From positions 5,704,001-5,768,000 of the forward strand of contig NZ_CP008896.1 in NCBI RefSeq assembly GCF_000730425.1: a DNA stretch of 64,000 bases, in the 5' to 3' direction. Origin of the DNA: Pseudomonas fluorescens. GTDB taxonomy: Bacteria > Pseudomonadota > Gammaproteobacteria > Pseudomonadales > Pseudomonadaceae. A program made the translations under genes and the position numbers. The notes under the pieces are model-generated. The model was not told where the DNA came from. It did not search any database and worked only from the letters and a program-made list of their open reading frames with translations. Shown one piece after another: positions 9,277-20,901 of this stretch. Every line of letters starts with the position of its first letter. The first letter of the stretch is position 1.

Positions 9277-12108
9277 ATGCAAGAAAGCGTGATGCAGCGC
9301 ATGTGGAACAGCGGCTATCTTTCAGGTGGTAACGCTGCCTATGTGGAAGAGCTTTATGAGCTCTACCTGCACGACCCTAACGCTGTGCCAGAAGAATGGC
9401 GCACCAAATTTCAGACGTTGTCTTCAGACGGCAACGCTGCCACCGATGTATCGCACGCAACAATTCGCGATCAGTTCGTGCTGCTGGCAAAGAACCAGCG
9501 CCGCGCCCAGCCGGTTTCCGCCGGGAGCGTGAGCAGTGAGCACGAGAAGAAGCAAGTTGAAGTACTGCGACTGATCCAGGCCTACCGTATGCGTGGCCAC
9601 CAGGCAGCCCAGCTTGATCCGCTGGGGCTGTGGCAGCGTCCTGCACCTGCAGACCTGTCGATCAATCACTACGGCTTGACCAATGCCGATCTTGATACGA
9701 CCTTCCGTGCCGGCGACCTGTTCATCGGCAAAGAGGAAGCGAGCCTACGCGAAATTCACGAAGCGTTGCAGCAGACATATTGCCGCACCATCGGCGCTGA
9801 GTTTACGCACATCACCGATTCCGAGCAGCGTCACTGGTTCCAGCATCGCCTGGAAGGCGTGCGTGGTCGTCCGGTGCTGTCGGCCGATGTACGCAGCCAC
9901 CTGCTTGAGCGTGTCACCGCTGCCGAGGGCCTGGAAAAATACCTGGGCACCAAATACCCGGGTACCAAGCGTTTCGGCCTGGAAGGCGGCGAGAGCCTGA
10001 TTCCGATGCTTGACGAACTGATCCAGCGTTCCGGTTCCTACGGTACCAAGGAAATCGTGATCGGCATGGCTCACCGTGGTCGCCTGAACGTGTTGGTCAA
10101 CACCTTCGGCAAGAACCCGCGCGAGCTGTTCGACGAGTTCGAAGGCAAGAAGAAGGTCGAGCTGGGTTCCGGTGACGTTAAGTACCACCAGGGCTTCTCG
10201 TCCAACGTGATGACCACCGGCGGTGAAGTCCACCTGGCCATGGCGTTCAACCCATCCCACCTGGAAATCGTTTCTCCGGTGGTCGAGGGTTCGGTACGTG
10301 CTCGCCAGGATCGCCGCAACGACTCCACCGGTGAGAAGGTGCTGCCGATTTCCATCCACGGTGACGCGGCATTCGCCGGTCAAGGCGTGGTCCTGGAAAC
10401 GTTCCAGATGTCGCAGACCCGCGGCTTCAAGACTGGCGGTACCGTTCATATCGTCATCAACAACCAGGTTGGTTTCACCATCAGCAACCCGCTGGACGCA
10501 CGCTCTACCGAGTACGCGACCGACGTTGCCAAGATGATCCAGGCGCCGATCCTCCATGTGAATGGTGATGACCCGGAAGCCGTATTGTTCGTGACCCAAC
10601 TGGCCATTGACTACCGCATGCAGTTCAAGCGTGACGTGGTCATCGACCTGGTTTGCTACCGCCGCCGCGGTCACAACGAAGCGGACGAGCCTAGCGGCAC
10701 CCAACCGTTGATGTACCAGCAGATCACCAAGCAGCGCACCACCCGTGAGCTGTACGCCGAAAGCCTGACCAAGGCCGGCGTGCTGGATGAGGCGCGTGTT
10801 CAGGCGAAAATCGACGAATACCGCAACGCGCTGGACAATGGTCTGCATGTAGTAAAAAGTCTGGTCAAAGAGCCGAACAAAGAGCTGTTCGTGGACTGGC
10901 GCCCGTACCTGGGCCATGCCTGGACTGCGCGTCACGACACTTCGTTCGACCTGAAGACCCTGCAGGAACTGTCTGCCAAGCTGCTGGAAATCCCGGAAGG
11001 CTTCGTGGTACAGCGCCAGGTTGCGAAGATCTACGAAGACCGTCAGAAGATGCAAGCCGGCGGCCTGCCGATCAACTGGGGCTATGCCGAAACCATGGCA
11101 TACGCGACCCTGGCGTTCGAAGGTCACCCGATCCGCATGACCGGCCAGGACATCGGCCGTGGTACGTTCTCGCACCGTCACGCGGTATTGCACAACCAGA
11201 AGGACGCGGGCACCTACATCCCGTTGCAGCACCTGTACGAAGGCCAGCCACGTTTCGACCTGTACGACTCGTTCCTGTCCGAAGAAGCCGTACTGGCGTT
11301 CGAATACGGTTACTCGACCACCACGCCAAACGCGCTGGTGATCTGGGAAGCCCAGTTCGGTGACTTCGCCAACGGCGCCCAGGTGGTTATCGACCAGTTC
11401 ATCACCAGCGGCGAGCACAAGTGGGGCCGTCTGTGCGGTCTGACGATGTTGCTGCCACACGGTTATGAAGGTCAGGGCCCGGAGCACTCCTCGGCCCGTC
11501 TGGAGCGTTACCTGCAATTGTGCGCCGAGCACAATATCCAGGTGTGCGTGCCGACTACCCCGGCCCAGATCTACCACTTGCTGCGTCGCCAGGTGATCCG
11601 CCCGCTGCGCAAGCCGCTGGTAGTGCTGACGCCGAAATCGCTGTTGCGTCACAAATTGGCCATCTCGACCCTGGAAGATCTGGCCGATGGTTCGTTCCAG
11701 ACCGTTATTCCGGAAATCGACACCCTGGACGCGGCCAAGGTCACTCGCCTGATCCTGTGCAGCGGCAAGGTTTACTACGACTTGCTGGAAAAACGTCGTG
11801 CCGAAGGCCGCGAAGATATCGCCATCGTGCGTATCGAGCAGCTTTACCCGTTCCCGGAAGACGACCTGATGGAGGCCATTGCGCCTTACACCAACCTCAC
11901 CCATGTGGTGTGGTGCCAGGAAGAACCGATGAACCAGGGCGCGTGGTACAGCAGCCAGCATCACCTGCGTCGTAGCATCGGCAACCACAACAAGGCCCTG
12001 GGCCTGGAGTACGCCGGTCGTGATGCTTCTGCTGCACCTGCTTGTGGTTATGCATCGATGCATGCCGAGCAGCAGGAAAAACTGCTGCAAGATGCTTTCA
12101 CTGTTTAA
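9277..12108 (+). CDS. sucA: 2-oxoglutarate dehydrogenase E1 component
   Basis: This 943-residue thiamine-diphosphate enzyme decarboxylates 2-oxoglutarate and passes the succinyl group to the lipoyl arm of SucB. It shows the N-terminal E2-binding stretch (MWNSGYLSGGNAAYVEELY), the thiamine-fold motif IGMAHRGRLNVL, and the C-terminal transketolase-like segment (GHPIRMTGQDIGRGTFSHRHAV). Length is that of the bacterial OdhA/SucA family. GAGGGTGA precedes the ATG. It is followed 44 bp later by sucB. Confidence 0.98.
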   Translation: MQESVMQRMWNSGYLSGGNAAYVEELYELYLHDPNAVPEEWRTKFQTLSSDGNAATDVSHATIRDQFVLLAKNQRRAQPVSAGSVSSEHEKKQVEVLRLIQAYRMRGHQAAQLDPLGLWQRPAPADLSINHYGLTNADLDTTFRAGDLFIGKEEASLREIHEALQQTYCRTIGAEFTHITDSEQRHWFQHRLEGVRGRPVLSADVRSHLLERVTAAEGLEKYLGTKYPGTKRFGLEGGESLIPMLDELIQRSGSYGTKEIVIGMAHRGRLNVLVNTFGKNPRELFDEFEGKKKVELGSGDVKYHQGFSSNVMTTGGEVHLAMAFNPSHLEIVSPVVEGSVRARQDRRNDSTGEKVLPISIHGDAAFAGQGVVLETFQMSQTRGFKTGGTVHIVINNQVGFTISNPLDARSTEYATDVAKMIQAPILHVNGDDPEAVLFVTQLAIDYRMQFKRDVVIDLVCYRRRGHNEADEPSGTQPLMYQQITKQRTTRELYAESLTKAGVLDEARVQAKIDEYRNALDNGLHVVKSLVKEPNKELFVDWRPYLGHAWTARHDTSFDLKTLQELSAKLLEIPEGFVVQRQVAKIYEDRQKMQAGGLPINWGYAETMAYATLAFEGHPIRMTGQDIGRGTFSHRHAVLHNQKDAGTYIPLQHLYEGQPRFDLYDSFLSEEAVLAFEYGYSTTTPNALVIWEAQFGDFANGAQVVIDQFITSGEHKWGRLCGLTMLLPHGYEGQGPEHSSARLERYLQLCAEHNIQVCVPTTPAQIYHLLRRQVIRPLRKPLVVLTPKSLLRHKLAISTLEDLADGSFQTVIPEIDTLDAAKVTRLILCSGKVYYDLLEKRRAEGREDIAIVRIEQLYPFPEDDLMEAIAPYTNLTHVVWCQEEPMNQGAWYSSQHHLRRSIGNHNKALGLEYAGRDASAAPACGYASMHAEQQEKLLQDAFTV

Positions 12109-12152
12109 CGCCTTCGCGCTGACTGAAACCGAATTTTAAGGACCCACAGATA

Positions 12153-13373
12153 ATGGCTATCGAAATCAAAGCCCCGTCATTCCCGGAATCGGTTGCCGAT
12201 GGCACCGTTGCCACCTGGCACAAGAAACCAGGCGAGGCCGTCAAGCGTGACGACCTGATCGTCGACATCGAGACCGACAAAGTCGTCCTGGAAGTGTTGG
12301 CTGAAGCCGACGGCGTTCTCGGCGCTATCGTTGCCGAAGAAGGTGCAACCGTCCTGTCCAACCAGGTGCTGGGCTCGATCGAAGAGGGCAGTGCTGCCGC
12401 CGCTGCTCCAGCGGCTGCCCCGGCAGCCGCACCTGCTGCCGCTGCCGCTCCGGCTGCTGGCGCTGAAGATCCAATCGCTGCCCCGGCTGCGCGTCAGCTG
12501 GCTGAAGAAAACGGCATCAACCTGGCTTCCATCAAAGGCACCGGCAAAGACGGCCGTGTAACCAAGGAAGACGTGGTTGCTGCTGTTGAAGCCAAGAAGA
12601 ACGCTCCGGCAGCCGCGCCTGCCAAGGCTGCTGCCCCGGCTGCCGCTGCGCCTGTGTTCGCCGCTGGCGACCGCACCGAGAAGCGCGTGCCGATGACCCG
12701 CGTTCGTGCCACCGTGGCCAAGCGCCTGGTTGAAGCACAGTCGAACATGGCGATGCTGACCACGTTCAACGAAGTCGACATGACTGAAGTCATGGCCCTG
12801 CGTTCGAAGTACAAGGATCTGTTCGAGAAGTCCCACAACGGCGTGCGCCTGGGCTTCATGTCGTTCTTCGTGAAAGCGGCCACCGAAGCACTGAAGCGCT
12901 TCCCGGCAGTCAACGCTTCCATCGACGGCGGCGACATTGTCTACCACGGTTATGCTGACGTCGGTGTTGCCGTCTCCAGCGACCGCGGCCTGGTGGTACC
13001 GGTCCTGCGTAACGCCGAGCTGATGAGCCTGGCTGAAATCGAAGGCGGTATCGCTGGCTTCGGCAAGAAAGCCCGTGACGGCAAGCTGACCATTGACGAG
13101 ATGACCGGCGGTACCTTCACGATCACCAACGGTGGTACTTTCGGTTCGATGATGTCGACCCCGATCGTCAACCCGCCGCAAGCTGCGATCCTGGGCATGC
13201 ACAACATTATCCAGCGTCCGATGGCTATCAACGGCCAGGTTGTGATTCGTCCGATGATGTACCTGGCACTGTCCTACGATCACCGCCTGATCGATGGTAA
13301 AGAAGCCGTGACTTTCCTGGTGACCATCAAGAACCTGCTGGAAGATCCAGCTCGTCTGCTGCTGGATATCTGA
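12153..13373 (+). CDS. sucB: dihydrolipoyl succinyltransferase (E2)
   Basis: The 406-residue core of the 2-oxoglutarate dehydrogenase complex. Domain order: lipoyl domain (about 1-78) with the modified lysine Lys43 in [11 protein letters not shown]; an Ala/Pro-rich linker (about 82-107); the E3-binding domain (about 108-147); a second Ala/Pro linker; and the catalytic domain with His377 and Asp381 in DHRLIDG. It transfers succinyl groups to CoA. Confidence 0.98.
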   Translation: MAIEIKAPSFPESVADGTVATWHKKPGEAVKRDDLIVDIETDKVVLEVLAEADGVLGAIVAEEGATVLSNQVLGSIEEGSAAAAAPAAAPAAAPAAAAAPAAGAEDPIAAPAARQLAEENGINLASIKGTGKDGRVTKEDVVAAVEAKKNAPAAAPAKAAAPAAAAPVFAAGDRTEKRVPMTRVRATVAKRLVEAQSNMAMLTTFNEVDMTEVMALRSKYKDLFEKSHNGVRLGFMSFFVKAATEALKRFPAVNASIDGGDIVYHGYADVGVAVSSDRGLVVPVLRNAELMSLAEIEGGIAGFGKKARDGKLTIDEMTGGTFTITNGGTFGSMMSTPIVNPPQAAILGMHNIIQRPMAINGQVVIRPMMYLALSYDHRLIDGKEAVTFLVTIKNLLEDPARLLLDI

Positions 13374-13385
13374 TAAAGCGGCCGA

Positions 13386-13433
13386 GAGCCGCAAGTTTCA
13401 AGCTGCAAGCAATTGCAGCCTGGCTTGCGGCTC
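13386..13433. repeat. intergenic inverted repeat between sucB and lpd
   Basis: Perfect ten-base arms GAGCCGCAAG (13386-13395) and CTTGCGGCTC (13424-13433) enclose alternating CAAGCTGCAAGC text, a form different from the REP elements elsewhere. It could form a hairpin in the sucB-lpd message. Confidence 0.65.
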
Positions 13434-13456
13434 GGGGCTTGAAGCTTTTTTGCTAA

Positions 13457-14908
<1,452 letters not shown>

Positions 14909-14953
14909 GCAAGATAATAAGAAACCACGGCGGTTGCCCGTCGTGAGCCTTGC

Positions 14954-14997
14954 GCGCAAGACTCACCGCGGAATATCCGCTGGACGCAGTCTTGCGC
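14954..14997 (+). other. long stem-loop between lpd and sucC
   Basis: Ten-base perfect arms GCGCAAGACT (14954-14963) and AGTCTTGCGC (14988-14997) enclose a smaller GCGGA/TCCGC stem. No T-run follows, so this is not a terminator; it could mark an mRNA processing or stability point between lpd and sucC. Confidence 0.55.
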
Positions 14998-15110
14998 AGC
15001 TTTGCCGGCCCTAGGGCGGCGAGGTTGGGCAAGCAGCAGTCACAGGTGGCGCGGCACTCATAATGAGCGCAGCGCCGAATGCGCAGTACCTAACGAAGAC
15101 GGTAAAAAGC

Positions 15111-16277
15111 ATGAATCTTCACGAGTATCAGGGTAAGCAGCTGTTCGCTGAATACGGCCTGCCAGTTTCCAAGGGTTATGCAGTAGACACCCCGGAAGCA
15201 GCAGCAGAAGCTTGCGACAAAATCGGCGGCACTGAGTGGGTTGTCAAAGCCCAGGTCCACGCTGGTGGTCGCGGTAAAGCGGGCGGCGTTAAGCTGGTTC
15301 GCAGTAAAGAAGACGCCAAGGCCTTCGCACAGCAATGGCTGGGCAAGCGTCTGGTGACTTACCAGACTGACGCCAATGGCCAGCCAGTCACCAAGATCCT
15401 GGTTGAATCGTGCACTGATATCGCTAAAGAGCTGTACCTGGGCGCTGTCGTTGACCGTTCGAGCCGTCGCATCGTGTTCATGGCTTCCACCGAAGGTGGC
15501 GTGGACATCGAGAAGATCGCTCACGAAACCCCAGAAAAAATTCTGAAGGCCACTATCGATCCACTGGTTGGCGCTCAGCCATTCCAGGGTCGCGAGCTGG
15601 CTTTCCAGCTGGGTCTGGAAGGCAAGCAGGTTGCCCAGTTCGCCAAGATCTTCGTAGGCCTGGCCAAGCTGTTCCAGGATCACGATCTGGCCCTGCTGGA
15701 AGTGAACCCGCTGGTGATCAAGGCTGATGGCGATCTGCATTGCCTCGACGCCAAGATCAACATCGACGCCAACGCCATGTACCGTCAGCCTAAGCTGAAG
15801 ACTTTCCACGATCCGTCGCAAGACGATCCGCGCGAAGCGCACGCTGCCAAGTTCGAACTGAACTACGTAGCCCTGGAAGGTAACATCGGTTGCATGGTCA
15901 ACGGTGCGGGCCTGGCCATGGGTACCATGGACATCGTCAACCTGCATGGCGGCAAACCAGCCAACTTCCTCGACGTAGGTGGTGGTGCTACCAAGGAACG
16001 CGTTACCGAAGCGTTCAAGATCATCCTGTCCGACTCCAACGTCGCTGCAGTACTGGTCAACATCTTCGGCGGCATCGTTCGTTGCGACATGATTGCCGAA
16101 GGCATCATCGGTGCAGTGAAAGAAGTCGGCGTGAAAATCCCGGTTGTTGTACGCCTTGAAGGTAACAACGCTGAACTGGGCGCTAAAGTACTGGCAGAAA
16201 GCGGTTTGAACATCATCGCTGCTACCAGCCTGACCGACGCTGCTCAACAAGTTGTCAAAGCTGCGGAGGGCAAATAA
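15111..16277 (+). CDS. sucC: succinyl-CoA synthetase beta subunit (ADP-forming)
   Basis: The 388-residue subunit begins [19 protein letters not shown], the standard SucC start, so I reject an in-frame extension to 15063. ATP-grasp fold in the N-terminal half ([20 protein letters not shown]), CoA-ligase domain in the C-terminal half ([21 protein letters not shown]). With SucD it makes ATP from succinyl-CoA. The stop codon overlaps the sucD start (TAATG). Confidence 0.97.
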   Translation: MNLHEYQGKQLFAEYGLPVSKGYAVDTPEAAAEACDKIGGTEWVVKAQVHAGGRGKAGGVKLVRSKEDAKAFAQQWLGKRLVTYQTDANGQPVTKILVESCTDIAKELYLGAVVDRSSRRIVFMASTEGGVDIEKIAHETPEKILKATIDPLVGAQPFQGRELAFQLGLEGKQVAQFAKIFVGLAKLFQDHDLALLEVNPLVIKADGDLHCLDAKINIDANAMYRQPKLKTFHDPSQDDPREAHAAKFELNYVALEGNIGCMVNGAGLAMGTMDIVNLHGGKPANFLDVGGGATKERVTEAFKIILSDSNVAAVLVNIFGGIVRCDMIAEGIIGAVKEVGVKIPVVVRLEGNNAELGAKVLAESGLNIIAATSLTDAAQQVVKAAEGK

Positions 16278-17158
16278 TGAGCGTCCTGATCAATAAAGAC
16301 ACCAAAGTTATCTGCCAGGGTATTACCGGTTCGCAAGGTAGCTTCCACACCCAGCAAGCCATCGAATACGGCACCAAGATGGTTGGTGGCGTAACTCCGG
16401 GCAAAGGCGGTACCGAGCACCTGGGCCTGCCAGTGTTCAACACCGTGAAAGATGCTGTTGCTCAAACTGGCGCTACAGCCAGCGTGATCTACGTTCCAGC
16501 TCCTTTCTGCAAGGACTCCATCCTGGAAGCAGCATTCGGCGGCATCAAGCTGATCGTTTGCATCACCGAAGGCATTCCTACCCTGGACATGCTGGACGCT
16601 AAAGTTAAGTGCGACGAGCTGGGTGTTACCCTGATCGGCCCTAACTGCCCAGGCGTGATCACTCCAGGCGAATGCAAGATCGGCATCATGCCAGGTCACA
16701 TTCACTTGCCAGGCAAGGTCGGTATCGTTTCCCGTTCCGGCACCCTGACCTATGAAGCTGTGAAGCAGACCACTGACGCTGGTTTCGGTCAGTCGACTTG
16801 CGTTGGCATCGGCGGTGACCCGATCCCAGGCTCGAACTTCATCGACATCCTGAAGTTGTTCCAGGAAGACCCGAAGACTGAAGCGATCGTGATGATCGGT
16901 GAGATCGGCGGTTCGGCTGAAGAAGAAGCGGCTGCCTACATCAAGGCACACGTGACCAAGCCGGTTGTTTCCTACATCGCTGGTGTGACTGCCCCTGCGG
17001 GCAAGCGCATGGGCCATGCTGGTGCAATCATCTCTGGCGGCAAGGGCACTGCAGACGAGAAGTTTGCTGCCCTGGAAGACGCAGGCGTGAAAACCGTGCG
17101 TTCGCTGGCAGATATCGGCAAGGCTCTGTCCGAGCTGACGGGTTGGGCGATCAAGTAA
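16277..17158 (+). CDS. sucD: succinyl-CoA synthetase alpha subunit
   Basis: The 293-residue subunit has the CoA-binding Rossmann start ([15 protein letters not shown]) and the phosphorylated histidine His247 in [14 protein letters not shown]. It is translationally coupled to sucC by one shared base and closes the TCA block, being followed directly by a strong terminator. Confidence 0.98.
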   Translation: MSVLINKDTKVICQGITGSQGSFHTQQAIEYGTKMVGGVTPGKGGTEHLGLPVFNTVKDAVAQTGATASVIYVPAPFCKDSILEAAFGGIKLIVCITEGIPTLDMLDAKVKCDELGVTLIGPNCPGVITPGECKIGIMPGHIHLPGKVGIVSRSGTLTYEAVKQTTDAGFGQSTCVGIGGDPIPGSNFIDILKLFQEDPKTEAIVMIGEIGGSAEEEAAAYIKAHVTKPVVSYIAGVTAPAGKRMGHAGAIISGGKGTADEKFAALEDAGVKTVRSLADIGKALSELTGWAIK

Positions 17159-17185
17159 GCCTCGCGCTTAACTGACGCTTCACCC

Positions 17186-17223
17186 CACAAAGGCCACCTT
17201 CGGGTGGCCTTTGTGCGTTTTTA
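17186..17223 (+). terminator. Rho-independent terminator of the sdh-suc cluster
   Basis: A 13-base perfect stem (17186-17198 and 17203-17215) with a TTCG tetraloop and a following T-run. Confidence 0.95.
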
Positions 17224-17237
17224 TCCAGCGTATTCTC

Positions 17238-17320
17238 TGTGGGAGCCGGCTTGCCGGCGATAGGGCCGTCAGCCTTTCGATGAATTCAAGGACGCCATCG
17301 CCGGCAAGCCGGCTCCTGTA
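17238..17320. repeat. REP-type inverted pair
   Basis: Inverted copies of GGAGCCGGCTTGCCGGCGAT separated by about 35 bp. Confidence 0.85.
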
Positions 17321-17352
17321 GGTGATTGCATTGCCACATTAAGTATGAAAAC

Positions 17353-17522
17353 GCGACATATAAATGTCGCTTATCGGACAGTCCGCCCTGCAACAGTGCG
17401 TTTGTCAGGCAAATTCGGTACTCTTGCCGCCTCTTTATGCGCCCGCATCTCAAAAGGACGCCGCGTGCTAGACCGGTCGGTCCCCATAAGGACCGGCAGC
17501 ATTTCCCTCATCCATAGGGAAT
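17353..17522 (+). other. structured leader region before brnQ
   Basis: Three possible stems precede brnQ: GCGACAT/ATGTCGC (17353-17370), GGTCC/GGACC with two alternative left arms (17473-17496), and TTCCCT/AGGGAA (17503-17521). The alternative pairing of the second stem is what a switching leader could use, but no known riboswitch class was recognised. The gap from sucD to brnQ is 405 bp and also holds a terminator and a REP pair. Confidence 0.35.
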
Positions 17523-17563
17523 CCCTCTCTAAATTCCGATTCAGTAGTGTGGTATTTCCTCAA

Positions 17564-18877
17564 ATGAAAGTGTTGAAAGGCCAGGATATCCTGGCGTTGG
17601 GTTTTATGACGTTTGCCCTGTTCGTGGGCGCCGGTAACATCATCTTCCCGCCTATCGTTGGTTTGCAGTCCGGGCCTCATGTCTGGATGGCGGCGCTGGG
17701 CTTCCTGATCACCGCAGTCGGCCTACCGGTGGTCACGGTCATCGCCCTGGCCAAGGTCGGCGGTGGCATGGATGCATTGAGCAGCCCCATCGGCAAGCTC
17801 GCCGGCGGCATCCTGGCTGCGGCGTGCTACCTGGCGGTCGGTCCGTTGTTTGCTACGCCACGTACCGCAACGGTGTCCTTTGAGGTCGGCCTGGCGCCAT
17901 TGACCGGCGAGAGCCCGCTGGCACTGTTCCTCTATAGCTCGGTGTACTTCCTGCTGGTGTTCTTCATCTCCCTCTACCCAGGGCGTCTGCTGGACACCGT
18001 TGGCCGTTTTCTCGCGCCGCTGAAGATCATTGCGCTGGCGGTACTGGGGATCGCGGCCTTTGCCCTGCCTGCCGGTGATATCGGCGTTGCAACGCCTGAA
18101 TACGTCGCTGCACCGTTCTCTCAGGGCTTTATCAATGGCTACCTGACCATGGATACCCTGGGCGCGCTGGTGTTTGGCATCGTGATCGTCAATGCCATTC
18201 GCTCCCGTGGCGTCGAATCGCCACAGCTGATCACCCGCTACGCGATCATTGCCGGGCTGATTGCCGGCGTAGGGCTGGCGCTGGTGTACGTCAGCCTGTT
18301 CCGCCTCGGTTCGGGCAGCCATGAGGTGGCTGCCGGTGCAGCCAACGGTGCAGCGGTATTGCACGCGTACGTACAACACACCTTCGGCTCCCTGGGCAGT
18401 GGTTTCCTCGCGGTGCTGATCTCCCTGGCGTGCCTGGTGACTGCGGTGGGCCTGACCTGTGCCTGCGCCGAGTACTTCAGCCGGGTGTTGCCGCTGTCCT
18501 ACAAGACCTTGGTAGTGATCCTGGCTGCGTTCTCGTTGCTGGTGTCCAACCTGGGCTTGACCAAGCTGATCGCCTTCTCGATCCCGGTGCTGACCGCCAT
18601 CTATCCACCGTGCATCGTTCTGGTGGCCCTGAGCTTCTGCAAGGACTTCTGGCATGAGCATGGCCGCATCCTCGGCCCGGTGATGCTGGTGTCATTCATC
18701 TTCGGCACCATCGACGCACTCAAGGGCGCAGGCTTGGCCGGCTGGATGCCGGCGCAAATGGCCAACCTGCCATTGAGCGAGCAAGGCCTGGCATGGCTGG
18801 TACCTTGTGTGATTACCCTGGTGGCTGCGTTCGTGGTTGACCGGATGTTGGGTAAACGCAGCGAAGCCATCGCCTAG
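17564..18877 (+). CDS. brnQ: branched-chain amino acid carrier, LIVCS family
   Basis: The 437-residue inner-membrane protein has about 12 spans and the family start [20 protein letters not shown] followed by GAGNIIFPP. Length equals that of the Pseudomonas BraB/BraZ carriers. It imports Leu, Ile and Val with sodium or protons. An in-frame extension upstream to 17345 is open, but it does not look like a membrane carrier and the homologous start is 17564. Confidence 0.93.
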   Translation: MKVLKGQDILALGFMTFALFVGAGNIIFPPIVGLQSGPHVWMAALGFLITAVGLPVVTVIALAKVGGGMDALSSPIGKLAGGILAAACYLAVGPLFATPRTATVSFEVGLAPLTGESPLALFLYSSVYFLLVFFISLYPGRLLDTVGRFLAPLKIIALAVLGIAAFALPAGDIGVATPEYVAAPFSQGFINGYLTMDTLGALVFGIVIVNAIRSRGVESPQLITRYAIIAGLIAGVGLALVYVSLFRLGSGSHEVAAGAANGAAVLHAYVQHTFGSLGSGFLAVLISLACLVTAVGLTCACAEYFSRVLPLSYKTLVVILAAFSLLVSNLGLTKLIAFSIPVLTAIYPPCIVLVALSFCKDFWHEHGRILGPVMLVSFIFGTIDALKGAGLAGWMPAQMANLPLSEQGLAWLVPCVITLVAAFVVDRMLGKRSEAIA

Positions 18878-18902
18878 GGCGTACCGTTACACGCTGACAT
18901 CG

Positions 18903-18938
18903 AAATGCCCCGTATCAATCGATCCGGGGCATTTTTTA
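18903..18938 (+). terminator. Rho-independent terminator after brnQ
   Basis: A ten-base perfect stem AAATGCCCCG (18903-18912) with CGGGGCATTT (18925-18934), running into a T-run. Confidence 0.9.
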
Positions 18939-19012
18939 TGGGGGAGGGGCAGTGTCTTTTTTCGTGGGCTAACGTCGAACGGGTACGCAATTCCAAAGCT
19001 GAAGTGCGGCTG

Positions 19013-19102
19013 GTGTAGGCGCTGGCTTGCCAGCGAGAGCGGTACATCAGTCGAGCTGATACTGACTGAAAGGACGCCATCGTCGACAAGCCGGCTCCTA
19101 CA
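19013..19102. repeat. REP-type inverted pair, partly decayed
   Basis: TGTAGGCGCTGGCTTGCCAGCGA and its inverted partner GTCGACAAGCCGGCTCCTACA, with mismatches between the arms. Confidence 0.75.
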
Positions 19103-19142
19103 GTTGACCGAGTCAACCATTCCCATCGTGTAAAGGACCTGC

Positions 19143-19883
19143 ATGTCGTTCATTGAAGCCAACCTGATTCACTTGCTTGCTGCGCTATGGTTTGTCATCT
19201 GCTGGGGCGGCTACACCCGCTACGCCAGCTGGAAAGCCCGGGACACTGCCTGCCTCGCCAGTGTGCTGCATTTGTATCGCGAAGACTGGATGCGCCGTAT
19301 GCTCCTGCGGGATAACCGTATCGCCGATGCCAGCGTGATCGGTAACCTGGAGCGCAACGCCTCGTTCTTCGCTTCCAGCACCCTGATCATCCTCGCCGGC
19401 ATCCTCACTGTGCTGGGCGCCTCGGAGCGCGCGGTATCGCTGCTGGCGGACATTCCCATGGTGCAGCAGGCGTCCCAGGGCATGTCGGAAATCAAGCTAC
19501 TGTGCCTGGCCCTGGTGTTTGTCTATGCCTTCTTTACCTTCAGCTGGTGCATGCGCCAGTACAACTTCGCGGCGATCCTGATTGGCTCGGCGCCGATGGT
19601 GGGTGAGCGCCACGTTTCCGAGCAGGAGCGCAAGGCATTCGCCGAGCGGGCGGCGCGGGTGATATCCATGGCCGCCAACCAGTTCAACTTCGGCCTGCGC
19701 TCTTATTACTTCGGCATGACCATGCTTGCCTGGTTTGTCAGCCCCTGGCTGTTCATGCTGATGAGCAGCGGGGTCGTGCTGGTGTTGTATCGTCGGGAAT
19801 TTCATTCGGATGTTCTGCAGGTCATGGTCTATACCCCGACAGAAGCCCCTTTGCTTGAGGCGAATAAAGAGACGGTTTCCTGA
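19143..19883 (+). CDS. DUF599 family inner-membrane protein
   Basis: The 246-residue protein has four likely membrane spans (about 5-24, 78-98, 117-140, 192-220) and the DUF599 pattern HLLAALWFVICWGGY, REDWMRRMLLRDNRIADA and SFFASSTLIILAG. AAAGGA precedes the ATG. The family has no known function. It is alone between two terminators and is not obviously in an operon. Confidence 0.85.
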   Translation: MSFIEANLIHLLAALWFVICWGGYTRYASWKARDTACLASVLHLYREDWMRRMLLRDNRIADASVIGNLERNASFFASSTLIILAGILTVLGASERAVSLLADIPMVQQASQGMSEIKLLCLALVFVYAFFTFSWCMRQYNFAAILIGSAPMVGERHVSEQERKAFAERAARVISMAANQFNFGLRSYYFGMTMLAWFVSPWLFMLMSSGVVLVLYRREFHSDVLQVMVYTPTEAPLLEANKETVS

Positions 19884-19960
19884 CTTCCTGACTGGATCGT
19901 TTATTGCCGCTGCTTAGTCTGACTTTGCGGTTTGGCTACTCAAAACACAGCGCATAAAGT

Positions 19961-19990
19961 AAAGCCCGCTATTAAGCGGGCTTTCTTTTG
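19961..19990. terminator. bidirectional Rho-independent terminator
   Basis: AAAGCCCGCT...AGCGGGCTTT, with T-runs on both strands, serves the DUF599 gene on the right-going strand and the small lipoprotein gene on the other. Confidence 0.85.
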
Positions 19991-20014
19991 CAATATGGTA
20001 TTTAAACCGCGGTA

Positions 20015-20266
20015 TCAGGAACCGGTTGCAGGTGTAGCTGGAGCAGCTTCTTTAGCGGCGGCTGCGTCAGATTCAGCTTGGGCTTTGGCGGCTTCAGCGT
20101 TTTCTTTTGCAGCGTCGTTCACTTTATCCTGAGCTTCGCTCATTTTTTCTTGAGCTTGTTCAGCATGCTGAGTGGCATCCTGAGCTTTGTCCTCGGATTT
20201 TTTATCGCAGGCGGCGAGGCCAAGGGTGGCAGCCAACATCAAGGAAACAGCGAAAGTCTTGCGCAT
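20015..20266 (-). CDS. small Ala/Lys-rich lipoprotein
   Basis: The 83-residue product has a lipoprotein signal (RKTFAVSLMLAATLGLAAC) with Cys18 as the lipidated residue. The mature part (DKKSEDKAQDATQHAEQAQ then Ala/Glu/Lys repeats) is predicted to be one long charged helix. I chose ATG 20266 because AAGGAG lies nine bases upstream; a longer frame to 20320 lacks a ribosome site. The function is unknown; it resembles small abundant envelope lipoproteins. Confidence 0.85.
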   Translation of the reverse strand: MRKTFAVSLMLAATLGLAACDKKSEDKAQDATQHAEQAQEKMSEAQDKVNDAAKENAEAAKAQAESDAAAAKEAAPATPATGS

Positions 20267-20424
20267 GGGGTGTTTCTCCTTATTGAAGATATCTACTGGC
20301 CTTTCGAGCATGGGGTGCATGCATTAGTTCCTTTAATCCCACAGATATATAAGCCGTTTCGCCAAGGAACTTTCTTCCGAGGTATTTATTCCGCCGGATC
20401 ACTACTAATAAGAGTCTTTATCCA

Positions 20425-20901
20425 ATGACCGATAGCCCCCTTTTAGAGCGTGCCGCACGTTTTGTCTCGGCCCTGCGCCACTGTCAGGTGCTGGGAATCG
20501 AAGTACATGATGCGAACGCCGAGGGCATGACCCTGTGCTTGCCCTACAGCTCGCAGATCGTCGGTGACCCGCAAACCGGGATCATCCATGGCGGCGCCCT
20601 GACCTCGCTGATGGACACGGCCTGCGGTATGGCTACCCTGTGCGTGCTGCCCGAGTTCGAGGTCTGCCCGACCCTGGATCTGCGCATTGACTACATGCAC
20701 CCGGCCGAACCGCACAAGACGGTGTTCGGCTTTGCCCAATGTTATCGGGTGACCACCGATGTGATTTTCACCCGCGGTTTTGCTTACCAGGACGATCCCC
20801 AGCAACCGATTGCCCATGTGGTGGGCACGTTCATGCGCATGGGCAAGCGCTTGAAGGGCACCAAGGGACTGGGCAGCAGTATCAAGGGAGAACAGGCATG
20901 A
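20425..20901 (+). CDS. PaaI-like hotdog thioesterase (first of a pair)
   Basis: The 158-residue protein has the hotdog-fold PaaI/DUF4442 pattern GIIHGGALTSLMDTACGMAT followed by LDLRIDYMHPAEP. Members hydrolyse acyl- or aryl-CoA thioesters; the substrate here is not evident. It overlaps the next gene by four bases (ATGA), which encodes a related hotdog protein, so the two may form a hetero-oligomer. Confidence 0.87.
   Translation: MTDSPLLERAARFVSALRHCQVLGIEVHDANAEGMTLCLPYSSQIVGDPQTGIIHGGALTSLMDTACGMATLCVLPEFEVCPTLDLRIDYMHPAEPHKTVFGFAQCYRVTTDVIFTRGFAYQDDPQQPIAHVVGTFMRMGKRLKGTKGLGSSIKGEQA

Noticed and set aside
9745..12090. 781-codon open frame opposite sucA
   Set aside because: Same reason; no recognisable motif in it.
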